Positions 1 through 11,626 of a stretch of 64,000 bases of DNA are shown in pieces; within the stretch, counting starts at the first letter, position 1, and every line of letters starts with the position of its first letter. Origin of the DNA: Pyrus communis (taxonomy: Eukaryota; Streptophyta; Magnoliopsida; Rosales; Rosaceae); contig NC_084811.1 in the NCBI RefSeq assembly GCF_963583255.1, positions 12,666,088-12,730,087 on the forward strand, in the 5' to 3' direction. The translations under genes and the position numbers were made by a program. Below the pieces are notes generated by a model. That model was not told the DNA's origin. It did not search any database and saw nothing but the letters and a program-made list of their open reading frames with translations.

Positions 1-47
1 ATGTTTTGGACTTTATGCAAAATTTTGTGATTCTCGTAAGTTCTCAG

Positions 48-493
48 TTAATGCAGAGGCAGTACTCAAGGGTACCAATGCAGATGGTGTCTATGACTCC
101 AACTCTCAAGACAATAATTTTACATTTGATCACATCTCTATGAGGGAGTTGGTCACAGGAGGCGTCACCTCCATAGACACGATGGCACTGACCTTCTGCG
201 AAGAAAACGGGGTTCCGAGTAAGTGTATTTTGATTTTCTTGCAATTCTGTTAAGTTGAACAATAGTGAGACAATTGAGTCATCAAGCTTATACTCAGAAG
301 TTGTGTGAACTCCAATCAAATGAATTGGATGGTGTCTTTTATTATGTACATGGGTGTTGAACTTCATAGTAATCAATTTACAATTTTATGTACAGTTGTG
401 GTCTTTAATCTGTTAGAGCCTGGAAATATATCGAAAGCACTGTGCGGAGAACAAGTTGGTACCCTGATAGATCAAACTGGAAGGATTAGCTAA
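48..493 (+). CDS. Uridylate (UMP) kinase, last two exons (partial gene)
   Basis: The two exons are 48-218 and 396-493, joined by a GT-AG intron (219-395) in phase 1; another phase-1 acceptor (tctcag) precedes 48, so the gene begins left of the window. The spliced piece encodes the C-terminal part of an amino-acid kinase fold of the UMP kinase family. It contains NAEAVLKGTNADGVYD (the segment around the nucleotide site), then ALTFCEENGVPIVVFNL, then PGNISKAL and GEQVGTLI before the stop, which is the characteristic PyrH-type ending. The enzyme phosphorylates UMP to UDP. In plants this bacterial-type form is usually plastid-targeted, and a second plant form is fused to a trihelix DNA-binding domain; the N-terminus that would separate them is not here. 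The intron-containing structure and clean splice sites suggest a working gene. Confidence 0.88.
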
Positions 494-966
494 TATTTTA
501 GAACTCTGAGCTGTTGTATGACTAGGTCTAATTTCCTCAGATTATTAGGTCTAATATTTAGAAAAATTGTTGGCTTCTAAACCTCTGTTCGCTGAGACTT
601 GGCTGCATATCCTCGACATATATCATTTGCCACTGTAGTACAAAAAGGTAGAGTACAAATTATAACTATCCTGTCTAAGTTATGCATGTTACTTGGAGGA
701 TGATTGTTGATGCAGATGACTAACATTTTTCTTGGTCAGTTTGTATTAATAGTGGTGTGAATAGAAAAATATGGTTCCGAGTTACGACAGACTGAAATTG
801 TCGTTGCATATCTATCTAAAATTGTATTGAATCTTTTGAATGCATCTCGGACCTTCCTGCATTGCTTTATATTGCTAAATGATCAGTTTCTATCAACTTT
901 TGAATGCATGAAGATGTTAATTGTGAGATTCTTTGTTCACTTGTAGAGTTAAATTTGAGTAATACA
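494..966 (+). other. 3' UTR and downstream DNA of the UMP kinase gene
   Basis: No second ORF or RNA gene is visible. The stretch is AT-rich and probably contains the kinase 3' UTR. It ends at the 5-bp target duplication ataca (962-966) of the copia insertion. Before that insertion this DNA was continuous with 6206 onward. Confidence 0.55.
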
Positions 967-1414
967 TGTTGAAATGGTACCAGGCCATGGCCGATTTTGT
1001 TTTAAAAAAGGTTTTAACTTTTAGAGAAAAAACTGGGATTCAAAGATGAAATGAAATGCAAGGAGGCGAGGGAGAGTGAAGTAGATTTCTCTTTGCATAT
1101 TTCTTTTAACAAGAAAAAACCCTAGCATATAGAGGCCTGGATAGGTCTGATTTCAGAAACCCATCTCAGCCCTCTAGTGCATTAGGTGCTGGGATCCTTC
1201 CACTTGGAATGGATCCAGCAACACAGTACAATAGAGATAAGAATAAAACACAGTTGTTCATCTTTCCTAAAACAGAGGGCTAAACTAGCCGTTACAAAAT
1301 TTAAGCCTAACGGCTACTACTAAACAAGGAAAGTCTCTTCATCTTCTTTTTAATATGGAGGATTCAAACATCTGCAGGTTAAACTCAAATTAGTGAGAAA
1401 CTTAATTCTCAACA
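967..1414 (-). repeat. 3' LTR of the copia element
   Basis: 448 bp, TG...CA ends, preceded by target duplication ataca at 962-966. It pairs with 5753-6200. Because the element is on the minus strand, this left copy is the downstream LTR. Confidence 0.95.
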
Positions 1415-1428
1415 GCCTCTCCTAAGCT
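1415..1428 (-). other. Polypurine tract of the copia element
   Basis: On the minus strand the bases next to the 3' LTR read TTAGGAGAGGC, a purine run in the expected place for plus-strand DNA priming. Confidence 0.75.
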
Positions 1429-2848
1429 GCTCACTGATTTCACTCCAAATTTGAGTCTTAAGTAGTTGAATCTCTCTCTAAGCAATGCCTTTGTAAAAAT
1501 GTTTGCAAGTTGTTCTTTACTTCTGCAGAACTTCACATTAATCACCCCTTCTTGTAGTGTTTCCCTTACAAAGTGGAACTTTCTGTTTATGTGTCTAGTT
1601 TTTTTGGTGAAAGACAGGATTTTTCACCATGAAGATTGCAGACATGTTGTCACAGAATAAGGGTGTTGCATCAACTTGCATTTCCCCAAAATCATCGAGC
1701 AAAAATCTTAGCCAAATAGCCTGGGTTGTGGCTTCTGCTGCTGAGACATACTTGGCCTCTGTAGTTGATAAAGCAATTGTGTTTTGCTTCACAAAAGTCC
1801 AAGAGAAAACCCCACTACCAAAGCTGAATGCATATCCTGAGGTGCTCCTGCAATCATCCTCACTCCCTACCGAGTCTGCATCACAAAACTCTACAAGAAT
1901 TGCATCTCTATCTTTTGTATACTCAATTCCATAGCTCAGTGTGCCTTGCACATATCTCAGAACCCTTCTTGCAACTCCAAAATGTTTCTTTGTAGGACTA
2001 TTCATGAACCTTGACAACAAACTAGCAGCATACATCAAATCTGGTCTAGTTGCTGTCAAATACAGAAGGCTGCCCACAATTTTCCTGTATATGCTTTCAT
2101 CTGCCAATTCACTTCCATCTACCTTCTTAAGTTTTTCACTAGTTGGTAGAGGAATAGAGACAGGTTTACAATCTTCAAGGCCAAACTTCACAAGTAATGA
2201 TTTTGCATACTTGCTTTGATGAATAAATACACTATTTTCAGTTTGTAAGATTCCCATTCCTAAGAAATGATGAAGTAAGCCTAAATCAGACATCTTATAC
2301 TTCTGCATCATCTCTATTTTGAACTCACTGAGTAGTGTTTTGCTACTTCCAGTAAACACAATGTCATCAACATATATTGAGACAATGAGTATACCACCTT
2401 CTTCATCAGACTTGATGTACAAAGTAGCTTCACTTGTGCTCTTAATGAACTTAGAACTGGTGAGATATGCATCAATCTCACTATACCAGGCTCTAGGTAC
2501 CTATTTTAAACCATACAAGGCCTTCTTCAATTTGTAGACCTTATGGCAAGCATTTTTAACTTCAAAACCTTCAGGTTGTTCAATGTATACCTCTTCTTTA
2601 AGTACGCCATTTAAAAACGCAGATTTCACATCTAGTTGGAATAATTTCCACCCATTTTGTGTAGCTAAAGCAATAAGAGTTTGAATTGTATCCAACCTTG
2701 CCACTGGTGCAAAGGTCTCATTGTAATCAATTCTAGGCTTTTGTGCATACCCTTTTGCCACCAGTCTAGCCTTGTGCTTCTGAACTGTTCCATCTAGATT
2801 TAATTTAGTTTTGAACACCCATCTCACCCCAATAACAGGTTTGTCCAT
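1415..2848 (-). pseudogene. copia reverse transcriptase and RNase H, broken
   Basis: Reading leftward from 2848: RT begins with [11 protein letters not shown] and includes the first catalytic aspartate in [13 protein letters not shown] stop codon follows ALYGLK (about 2501), where the family normally continues in frame into VPRAWY. The second part (2422-1595) carries the YVDDIVFTG active site and then RNase H with CDADSVGSEDDCRSTSG and STTEAKY. The frame then shifts, and a TKALL-type tail (LANIFTKALL) can be followed to about 1450. All catalytic motifs are recognisable, but at least one stop and one frameshift prevent a full polyprotein. Confidence 0.88.
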
Positions 2849-3042
2849 GGGTCTATCAACTAGCTGTCAAGTGTCATTCTTTTCAATTGTATCGATTTCT
2901 GCATTCATAGCTTCTTGCCATGCTTGATCTTGTGCTACTTCTTGATAATTTTCTGGTTCAACAAAACTCATGTGACATCTAGCATATATCTCTTCTAGAC
3001 TCCTTAGTTTTACAGGTGTTGAACTAGGAGTTGAGTTTTGAC

Positions 3043-4694
3043 TCAGTGATTCACTTCTGCTAGTTGATGCACTGCTAGAACTCGAACTTGGTTAAGAACT
3101 CTGAGCAGTTTCAACCTGAGTCTCATTTGGACTTTCTTGCACATCACCATCATACACTTGATTCTAAAAAACAAGAGGCATTGCAGGTGTTTCAACTTGC
3201 TTGTATTCCCAATTCCAACACTGATCCTCATTGAATACAACACTTCTGGAGAGGATGATTTTCTTTGACTGCAGGTCATAAACTCTATACCCTTTTTCAC
3301 AGCTTCCATACCCCATAAAAATACCTTTGCTAGCCTTTTCATCAAACTTTTTTCTTAGCTGTGAAGGTATGTGTGTATAGCATATGCATCCAAAACTTCT
3401 CAAATGTTTTATACTAGGTTTTCTACCTGTGAAAGCTTTAAATGGAGTGTTATCCTTCACTGAGATTGTAGGACATCTATTTTGCAAGTATACTGCAGTT
3501 CCAACTGCTTCAGCCCAAAAAACCACATGAATGTTCTTCTCAACCATCATTGACCTTGCCATTTCACCAATGGTTTTATTTCTTTTCTCAGCAACTCTAT
3601 TTTGCTGAGGGGAGTATGCACTGTTAATTGCCTTTCCATTCCAGTGTTAGAACAGAAATTTAAGAATTCATGAGAGGTATATTCACCTCCTCTGTCACTT
3701 CTTAGCTTCTTAAGCTTGAAACCACTTTGTAGCTCCACAAAGGCTTTAAATTTTTTAAACACATTGAACACATCAGATTTGTTTTTGAGGAAATACACCC
3801 AACACATCCTATAGAAATCATCAATGAATGTGATGAACTACATGTTGCCACCAATGGAATCATTCTGCATTGGTCCATAGACATCAGTATGCACCAGTTC
3901 TAGTGGATGGCTTGCTCTCCATACTTTTTCTTTATCAAATGGTTCTCTGTGCATCTTCCCAGAAACACAACTCTCACAGATTTCCTTCATCTCAGATAGT
4001 TTAGGTAAACCAAGCACCATTTCTTCTCTTTGCATCCTTTTCAGATTGCTAAAGCTCAAATGACCAAATCTTTTATGCCAGATCATGGCTCTTCTCCGAT
4101 TGAGGCTTTTCTAGCTACTGGATTTATAGATTCTAGGGACGATGGAAAACATCTATTCCCTGCCATAACTACCTTGGCTAATACATTCTCAAGGTTGCTG
4201 TCATCAAAGATTACATCCATGTTACCACCAAACAGAACATAATAGCCATGCTCCATCATTTGACCAACACTCAACTTTTCATCTAGTCCTGGAACCAACA
4301 GAACTTCATTGATATATCTCTTCCCATGCTTTGTATTCACTATCAGTGTTCCCTTGCCTGTTGCTTGAACCAAGTCACCAGTCCCTATTTTAACTTTACA
4401 AGTAACTGATATGTTAAGATTTAATAGTAGAGATTCTTGAGAGGTCATGTGGTTGCTGCAAGCACTATCCACAAACCACACAGATCTATCCTGAGCTATT
4501 GATGCAGAGTGACAAGCATAGAACATTGTACCAGTGGTCAAATCTTCCTCCTTTGCATAGTTAGCAACCTGTTTGTTATTGTCATAACCCTTTGCAATGT
4601 GGCCAAATCTGATACACTTGCCACATTTAGGTTTTCCCTTATACCTACAAATGCCAAAATGATATTTATCACAAGTTTGACATTGTGGCTTCAT
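3043..4694 (-). pseudogene. copia zinc knuckle, protease and integrase, broken
   Basis: Reading leftward from 4694: a gag zinc knuckle CGKCIRFGHIAKGY whose last cysteine has become tyrosine; a protease site WFVDSACSNHMT, where the family has D-S-G (here D-S-A); the GAG-pre-integrase motif WHKRFGHLSFSNLKRM followed by CESCVSGK; and the integrase core with the first Asp in HTDVYGP, the second in [11 protein letters not shown] and a frame change before the Glu segment. The pieces lie in different frames (4694-4083, 4086-3838, 3807-3547, 3562-3164), so several small indels separate them. Weakened protease and zinc-binding residues argue that selection has been lost. Confidence 0.87.
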
Positions 4695-4835
4695 GGCACC
4701 TTGACTGCTACTTCCTTGTCTGCTTTGGAAAGTGTTTCTGTTGCCCCAATTTCCACCATTTTGGTTGTTCCAACTGGAGTTACTATTACCATTCCAATCG
4801 CTGCTTTGTGATCAATTTCTCCCTTTCTTGTTTTG

Positions 4836-5622
4836 TTACCATTTATGGTTCTGTTTACTCTGTGCACCTTTATAAGTTCCACTAGTGCTGCCATGAATAC
4901 TACCTCCAATTTTTAGGCTACTAAATGCCTTCTCAGTACCAGTAACTTTGTCCCTCTCATCATGTGAGTCCTCCATTTTGTCATAGACTTTAACCGAGGC
5001 TAAGACTTCCTCAACCCTTATAACATCCAGATTTCTTGTCTCCTCTATTATAGACACTATGGACTTGTATCTTCTACTTAGACTCATTAATAGCTTCTGC
5101 ACAATCCTTTTCTCAGGTACATCCTTACCTAGTGATTTCAGATTATTCACTATCTCAAAGAACCTAGCCAAGTAGTCATCTAAGGCTTCACTATCATGCA
5201 TTCTCAGGATATTGAAACTCAGCTCTAATGGCTTGCAGTTTAACAGCTCTTACCTTTTTGTCTCCTTTGAACTCTCTTCTCAGAATTTCCCAAGCTCCTT
5301 TAGCAGTCTTCTCATTTCTGATGCGAGGGAAGAGCTCATCTGTTATAGCTCCTTGAATGAAACTCAGCGCCTTGGCGTTTTTTATTTTGTTTTCTCTGGA
5401 GATGGTGGGTGCTTCCATTGGAACTTGCTCAACCTCACTTTCTTCATCTCCAGAGCCTTCTTCCTTCTCGGGAATCTCCTGCGGTTGTACTCCGAGTTCT
5501 ACCACATCCCATAGATCATGTGCTATGAGGATAGTTTCCATTTTGACAGCCCAAAAATCGTAGTTTGCACCATCAAACTATGGAGTTCGTAAATCTCCAC
5601 TAGAAGAACTTGATCCCAACAT
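4836..5622 (-). pseudogene. copia gag, broken
   Basis: The likely original start is the ATG at 5622 (MLGSSSSGDLRTP), followed by an in-frame stop and then FDGANYDFWAVKMETIL, a typical copia gag opening (UBN2-type). Further on come AKGAWEILRREFKGDKKVRAVKLQ, split by a frameshift near 5200, and DYLARFFEIVNNLKSLG with RIVQKLLMSL. Gag packages the element RNA into cytoplasmic particles. Stops and the frameshift make this copy non-functional. Confidence 0.85.
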
Positions 5623-5734
5623 TTCTTAGTGACTCTCAGTGAACCAATCAACAAAGGAACCACCTTTAAGGTTTTCTGGGTTTTCTTCGAAGCTAGATTT
5701 CACTCACAGTATCACGCCCTTCTTCAGAATCAAA

Positions 5735-5752
5735 CCTAGAGCTCTAATACCA
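5735..5752 (-). other. Primer binding site (initiator Met tRNA)
   Basis: On the minus strand the bases next to the 5' LTR read TGGTATTAGAGC. This differs at one position from TGGTATCAGAGC, the usual plant copia site complementary to the 3' end of initiator methionine tRNA. Confidence 0.85.
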
Positions 5753-6200
5753 TGTTGAAATGGTACCAGGCCATGGTCGATTTTGTTTTAAAAAAGGTTT
5801 TAACTTTTAGAGAAAAAACTGGGATTCAAAGATGAAACGAAATGCAGGGAGGCCAGGGAGAGTGAAGCAAATTTCTCTTTGCATATTTCTTTTAACAAGA
5901 AAAAATCCTAGCATATAGAGGCTTGGATAGGTTTGATTTCAGAAACCAATCTCAGCCCTCTAGTGCATCAAGCGCTGGGATCCTTCCACTTGGAATGGAT
6001 CCAGCAACACAGTACAATAGAGATGAGAATAAAACACAGCTGTTCATCTTTCCTAAAACAGAGGGCTAAACTAGCTGTTACAAAATTTAAGCCTAACGGC
6101 TACTACTAAACAAGGAAAGTCTTTTCATCTTCTTCTTCATTTGCAGGATTCAAACATCTGCAGGTTAAACTCAAATTAGTGAGAAGCTTAATTCTCAACA
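5753..6200 (-). repeat. 5' LTR of the copia element
   Basis: 448 bp, TG...CA ends, followed on the plus strand by target duplication ataca (6201-6205). About 22 mismatches by eye to 967-1414. Confidence 0.95.
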
Positions 6201-6205
6201 ATACA

Positions 6206-6559
6206 TTTGATCGAACATTCATGTCCCCAGGCACAGATGCATGTCTACAGATCCCGACTTTAGGGTTATGTGGTGCAAATTAGGGCAGGTTAGGCTTCCA
6301 CTCTGAAGATTTAAAGTGATTTGAAGATAACCATCACAAATAATTCCTTTCAACAAGTAGATTTACATAATAGCAAACTAAATGTTAATCTTGGTGGCAA
6401 GAGAATCTATCTCCTTACCTCTGACAATTTTAACAATACAGGGACTTGCAGATATTACAGAGACCACAACTACACAAAAATAAGCTAAGTAGCAGCAGCG
6501 ATGCGCAGCGAGATAATGCAGATGAAAACTGATACAGAAACGAGGGATGGCTTTGCCAA
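6206..6559. other. Convergent intergenic spacer and PXC1 3' UTR
   Basis: No ORF of note. It continues the DNA interrupted by the copia insertion and leads into the 3' end of the minus-strand receptor kinase. The last one to two hundred bases are probably its 3' UTR. Confidence 0.5.
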
Positions 6560-9211
6560 TCAGGCCAGCCCGTCTTCAGTGGTGACGAGAGAAGGCGAAA
6601 GCGAATTGCGGGAATCATCATAGTCTTCTCCGAGTGGGGATCTCTCGACTCGGATGTCCTCAATCATCTTAGCTACTTCGGACATTGTAGGCCTCTTCTC
6701 AGGCTGAGGCACCACACAAGCCAATCCCACATGGAGCATTGCAACAAGCTCCTCCTCAATGTTCTTGTACCTCAGAAGTTCTTGATCAAACACCTCCCCG
6801 GTCCACTCCTCCTTCACCACAGACCTCACCCATTTCGGAAGGTCCACCGCGTCCTCCTCCTCTTCCACACGGGGATGGGCGGGAGAAGGGTACTGGGATG
6901 GAGCTCTCCCCGTTAGAACCTCCAGAAGCAAGACTCCGAAGCTGTACACGTCCGCCTTCTGAGATAGCCTCTTGACCTCCGCCTGCTCAGGAGCTCGGTA
7001 TCCTCCCAATCTTGCAATGGCGTGAACCGGGTTGAGAAGCAGAGAGAGGCCGAAGTCGGAAATGCAAGCGACGCCATTCTTGTCAAGAAGGACATTGGAA
7101 GACTTGACATTGCCATGCGGTACTTTAGCAGAGCTGTATTCCGCATGAATCCTGGCAAGGCCACGAGCCGCACCCAACACCAAGCTGATCCTTGTAGTCC
7201 AATCCAATGGAATTCTACCCGGACCCCGATTCCCTTAATTACATCCAAATAAATCATCAAAAATCAAACAAAATGCCAGATGTGCCCTAAACTGAACACT
7301 AAACTCTATTAATGACTAAAGTGGATTATATTACAGTAAATCGTATTAGACTCGAACTGCATTATAATGAATGAAATCTTATGTACTAGTTCAATTAGTA
7401 AATGAAACCGTAAGTAGTGGTCAAATTACGGACATGTTAAAGACTTCAAACTTACGCAAGTGGCCCTTTACCATAGTGAAGATAAGGTGTTGAGCCCTTA
7501 CATGACGGTGAAGATTAAAATTCTGTCAATAGCTAATCTATAAAAAAAAAAAGACTTCAAGCTTACTTTTGTCTTCCACTCAAAACTCAAGGGGTCTTGA
7601 GTGCATGGATACGCAAATTGAGGTAAAGGGGTGTCAAAAAAGGCTTCGGTGTATTGCTAAAATAATCATTTTTAAGTATAACAAGTGTCTTATTGTTATG
7701 TCGTCAATATCTAATTGCAATTATTGGTGTCGATGTTTAATTTTGATGGGTTGAACTGTTGAGCATTGTAGCAAACGGGCTACGGTTGCAACAATATGCA
7801 TGTTGATTTGAAAAAGCAATAGGAATAATATATTACCATGCAGAAGTGAGTGCAAGCTTCCATTAGGGAGATAATCATAGACAAGAAGCTTCTCTTCCTT
7901 GGCATAGTAATAAGCACTCAGCCTCACCACATTGGGATGCTTCACCTTTCCAATCACATCCATGTACTGCTCAAACTCCTTCCTCTCGCACGGGTTCGCG
8001 TCCTTGAGCCGCTTCACAGCCATGGTGCTCCCGTCGTCCAGCACCGCCTTGTACACCGTCCCTAGGCTTCCTTTCCCCAACATCTCCGCCGACGCCCGCA
8101 GCAAATCCTCCAGCTCAAACTGCTTCCTCCGGTCGAAAAATACCAGCTTGCTCCTGTCCGTTGCGTTTGTACCGTCACTGTCCCCGCCACCCCCGCTGTT
8201 CGCGTACACCTTCTTCTGATCGCCTCCGTAGCTGCTCCCGCTCCTTCTCTTACCGCTCTCGCTCCCGGCCATCGAACTCGAGCCGCCGCGGTCTCTCGCG
8301 CAGTAGTGGGCCACGATGAATGACACGACCACCAGCATGGCCACGCAATTCGCGATCACGATCGCAACGATTGCGCCGGGGCTCAGCCCCTTCCTCCGTT
8401 GCTTCTTGTTCGGCTCGTTTGGGCTCGTCGTCTGAGGCAATTGGCTTGGATTTGACGGCACCGTTTCGGATGAAGCCGCCGAGGGCGGATCGCGAGTGCC
8501 GGTGAATGAACAAGCCGGCAAGGGGCTCGGCCCGCATAGCCCTTCATTCCCGGAAAAGCTTTCATCGCCGAACTTCTTCAACAGACCCTCCGGCAGCCTT
8601 CCGTACAATTCGTTGTTGGTGAAATTGAGCTCCTTGAGGTCGGCAAGGGAGGCGGAGAGGTCGGGGACTTCGCCGGAGAGGGCGTTGTTCTGGAGGCGGA
8701 GCGTTAGGAGCCTGGTCAGGTGGGTGAGATTGTCTGGAACGGGTCCCCGGAGGTTGTTGTCGGAGAGGTCAAGGCGGAGGAGTCGCCGGAGGGAGGAGAT
8801 CTCCGACGGAATTTCGCCGGAGAGGTCGTTGCCTGCGAGGTAGAGGAGCTTGAGCTTGGTGCAGTTGACGAGAGGAGAAACGGTGCCATTGAGGCGGTTG
8901 TTGTGGAGGTCGAGGAGGCGGAGCTGGTCGAGAGAAGCGAGGGAGTCGAGTGGGCCCCGGAGGTTGAGGGAAGGGAGGAAGAGAGCGACTACGCGGTCTT
9001 TATTGGTGGAGCATCGGACTCCAGCCCAGCCGGGGGTGCATGCATCGGAGCCGGTCCAGTTGGAGCGGAGGTAGCCGTGGCTGTCGGTCTGAAGGCGGAA
9101 TTGGTCGAGGGCCCAGGTGTCGTTAGGTGGCGGAGATGAGAATGAGGAGTGGGCGGAGGCCAAGAGAAGAAGTGAGAGAGTGAGGAACGCAAAAGGCTTG
9201 TTTTTCTTCAT
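6560..9211 (-). CDS. PXC1: LRR receptor-like kinase PXC1 (LRR-III type), two exons
   Basis: Exon 1 is 9211-7837 and exon 2 is 7233-6560, with a 603-bp GT-AG phase-1 intron; the spliced product is 682 residues. Order: signal peptide (about 1-24), a Cys-paired N-terminal cap ([11 protein letters not shown]), four to five LRRs (about 75-215), a Pro/Ser linker, one membrane span (about 277-301), a Ser/Gly-rich juxtamembrane stretch, then the kinase. The kinase has the glycine loop LGKGSLGTV (378-386), AVK lysine about 400 and DFG at 518-520, but the catalytic HRD is HGN (498-500), so it is probably a weak or pseudo-kinase, as in its relatives. The C-terminus [13 protein letters not shown] and the exon junction at LLHG|NRGPGR match Arabidopsis PXC1, a plasma-membrane regulator of secondary wall formation in xylem fibres. 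Start, splice sites and length are all intact, so I regard it as functional. Confidence 0.93.
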
Positions 9212-9519
9212 GGTTTTTTTGCTTAATTAGGCGGGAAGAGCGAGTGAAATATGACTAAAGACTAAAGAGAAGTGTCTGTTTTTAAAAAGCAAAAGAAATA
9301 TGACTAAAGGACTAAAGAGAGTGAGTGAGAGTGAGAGTGAGACGCCATCCTCTTTGTCTATGAATTTGAAAAGAGAGAGGGGGAGGGGGAGGGAGAGAGA
9401 GATAGGAGATTAAGTGGGGTGGGGGAAATATATGAGTAGTTTCTCTTTTTTTTTTTAAATTTTTAGTTACTTTTTGTTATTTGATAATTGAAATGATATG
9501 ATTAGGGAATATGGTGTCC

Positions 9520-9564
<45 letters not shown>

Positions 9565-9760
9565 TGGAGGAGGAGTATGATTAAAGAGAGAAGGGGCATG
9601 GTTGTATGAATGATTGCTGTTCTCCACTCCTTCCTTCCAGATGGAATGAGTAAAGGCTTTGGAGAGCAGGGTGGTGTCTCCTTTTTCACTTTTCTCTTGG
9701 CCAAGTGAAATGAGAATGGGGACCCTAAAAAGGAGCACCATGGTATGGCAAAGCAACCAA
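9212..9760 (-). promoter_or_regulatory. PXC1 upstream region with CT/GA-rich leader
   Basis: This stretch lies immediately upstream of the PXC1 start. It is purine-rich on the plus strand (9300-9410 with many GAGAG and GGGGAG runs) and contains a pure GA tract at 9523-9560. On the transcribed strand these are CT repeats, common in plant core promoters and 5' UTRs. No clear TATA box was identified. Confidence 0.5.
9523..9560. repeat. (GA)19 microsatellite
   Basis: Uninterrupted GA dinucleotides about 310-350 bp upstream of the PXC1 ATG. GA tracts are bound by plant BBR/BPC GAGA-binding proteins; a role here is inference. Confidence 0.95.
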
Positions 9761-10330
9761 AATTATAAGGAGATAATAAATGACTTTGTATGTTTTTAGT
9801 AAATAATTTGTATGTGAGTTAAGATTGTGATCTGAAGGTCGGTAGAAAATGATATCTTATCAGAAGCAAAGCAAATATTGTTTTTTTTTTTTTAATCACA
9901 AGCAATCGAGTCTAATAACTGATTGTAAACTTTGACATACATAATTTAATAATTTGTATTGCAACAATCAAAATGCCATGAGTAGTCAAGCTAATATATA
10001 TAATCAGTATCGCCATTGCTGATTATGGCTACCTAGCTAGTTAATTTTGTACACAAAGAAGCAGGCAACACTGATCATTTACTACCACTTGAAACTCTTT
10101 GGGTGCCATTCAGTCATTGACAAGAGTAGCTAGCTAGGCTCACCAAACTGCTATATATTCATTTATCCATCAATCAAATTATCATATCAAACCTTTGACT
10201 GGCCTCTCTCAGACTGTATAAAAATTTTATAGTGCTACGGAACATGGAATTTTTTCGGGCATTTTAATTTTTAGGTCTTGATTTTTGTATTTTCTTTTAG
10301 TGAAACTTGATTTTTGTATTTTAAATTAAG

Positions 10331-10516
10331 TTTAGGGTTTAGAGTTTCAGGCAAACCCTCATAATGTGGCGAAGGGAGGATATTAGAGGAAACAGTGAGT
10401 GGAGATTCCCCATCGGAAGGCCGGGTGAGGGGAGACCTTCACGTCCGATTTGAAGGGCAGGGATATCCTGACCCTACTATCATTATGCATTTGCAATGTT
10501 ACTTGGTTTAACTCTA
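10331..10516 (+). other. Mitochondrial nad5 fragment (NUMT): end of group II intron plus start of last exon
   Basis: Positions 10481-10516 translate as HYAFAMLLGLTL, the start of the last exon of plant mitochondrial NAD5, an inner-membrane subunit of respiratory complex I. Directly upstream, 10405-10480 looks like the 3' end of a group II intron: a domain-V-like hairpin (GGGTGAGGGGAGACCTTCAC with flanking CGG/CCG pairing) and then a short 3' arm. The match stops after the CTA codon, where NAD5 would continue with FVTFF. The left boundary near 10331 is approximate. The surrounding DNA is nuclear in character, so this is a transferred, non-functional mitochondrial piece. Identification of the exon is from memory of the protein. 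Confidence 0.8.
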
Positions 10517-11582
10517 TCCTCTGCATATAAGCTAAGAGTGCCTGGGTTGATAAGAAAAACTTTAATGGAATTGCTAATGGGGATATATACGTTTATATAT
10601 ACAGATATGTATGTTTCCTTCTCTTTTTCTTTCTCTCATTCTCTCACTTGATAATTAAGTGGGGTGATGGTAGAATGAGAGAGGGGATATTATTGAACAC
10701 AAAACATTAAACATGCATGCATGATTTATAATCATCTTGACATTGGACTACCTTTTGAGGCTTTTACATAAAGAAGAAGGTCCATATATATACACATAAT
10801 TCAGTTTTGCCTGCTGTTGCTCATTGTCTCATGGATGCATGATAGATCCTTCCTTTTTCCAGATCACCAAAGCAAAAGCTTGGTACGACTTTGAGTCTTA
10901 AGAAAGCAAAGTTGCTCTCTACCTACTAAATCCTAAATTTACCATCTTTACCAGCAAAAAAAGCACCAAAACATGATTAGATTGCTGTCCTATATATAAC
11001 CATTGAACTGACCAATCAGTTTCTTTGTAACAATTGCATGCATACAATTTATTGGAGTGCGGAATGCTACAGGATACTGGATCCATCACAAAAATGAGTA
11101 AAAAGTTTAACATGTATAGCACTACTCTGCGACCTCAAATTTGATAAAGAAATTTACCTAAAGAAAACTAAATAAATTTTTGTCGTTCGGAGCTTTTAGT
11201 GAAATTATTCCTCGTTATTGTCCTGAATTTATTTTCTTAAATTCTTCATTATGTAATATTTATTCCTCTCTATCATGATTAGGCATTTCCCTGCATCTGT
11301 GCTTTCATTTAAGTAGTACCAGTATAATTGCCAAGTGCATTGTCCTAAGAAGTTTGCTAGCATGGAGTTTTGACGACACAAATAACATACCCAATAACTA
11401 ATTAAGGAAACTATTTAATAACAGTTTAATTGTTCCATTAGTCCTAATTAAATTCATATATGCAAATCTTACTGCCACATATATGATTACCCAGCTTACC
11501 TGTGCATTTCCCTGTTGTCAGGAATCATCTTGAGACGTACGCAGTTGATACTGTCTCGAAAACTGAAGGACATGCTTACAGG

Positions 11583-11589
<7 letters not shown>

Positions 11590-11623
<34 letters not shown>
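11590..11623. repeat. (CT)17 microsatellite
   Basis: Pure CT run in intergenic DNA, followed by a T-rich stretch. Confidence 0.95.

Positions 11624-11626
<3 letters not shown>

Larger units (their letters stand above)
967..6200 (-). mobile_element. Ty1/copia LTR retrotransposon, structurally complete, ORFs broken
   Basis: The element is 5234 bp with two 448-bp LTRs (967-1414 and 5753-6200), both bounded by TG...CA, and a perfect 5-bp target duplication ataca (962-966 and 6201-6205). It reads on the minus strand: a Ty1/copia-type primer site follows the right LTR and a purine tract precedes the left LTR. The domain order gag, protease, integrase, RT, RNase H is that of copia. By eye the LTRs differ at about 22 of 448 positions (about 95% identity), so the insertion is not recent. 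The coding region has frameshifts and stops, so it is non-autonomous. Confidence 0.95.

Noticed and set aside
8720..9139. Plus-strand ORF of 139 codons opposite PXC1 exon 1
   Set aside because: Shadow of the GC-rich LRR-coding exon on the other strand, with a repetitive E/G/V composition.
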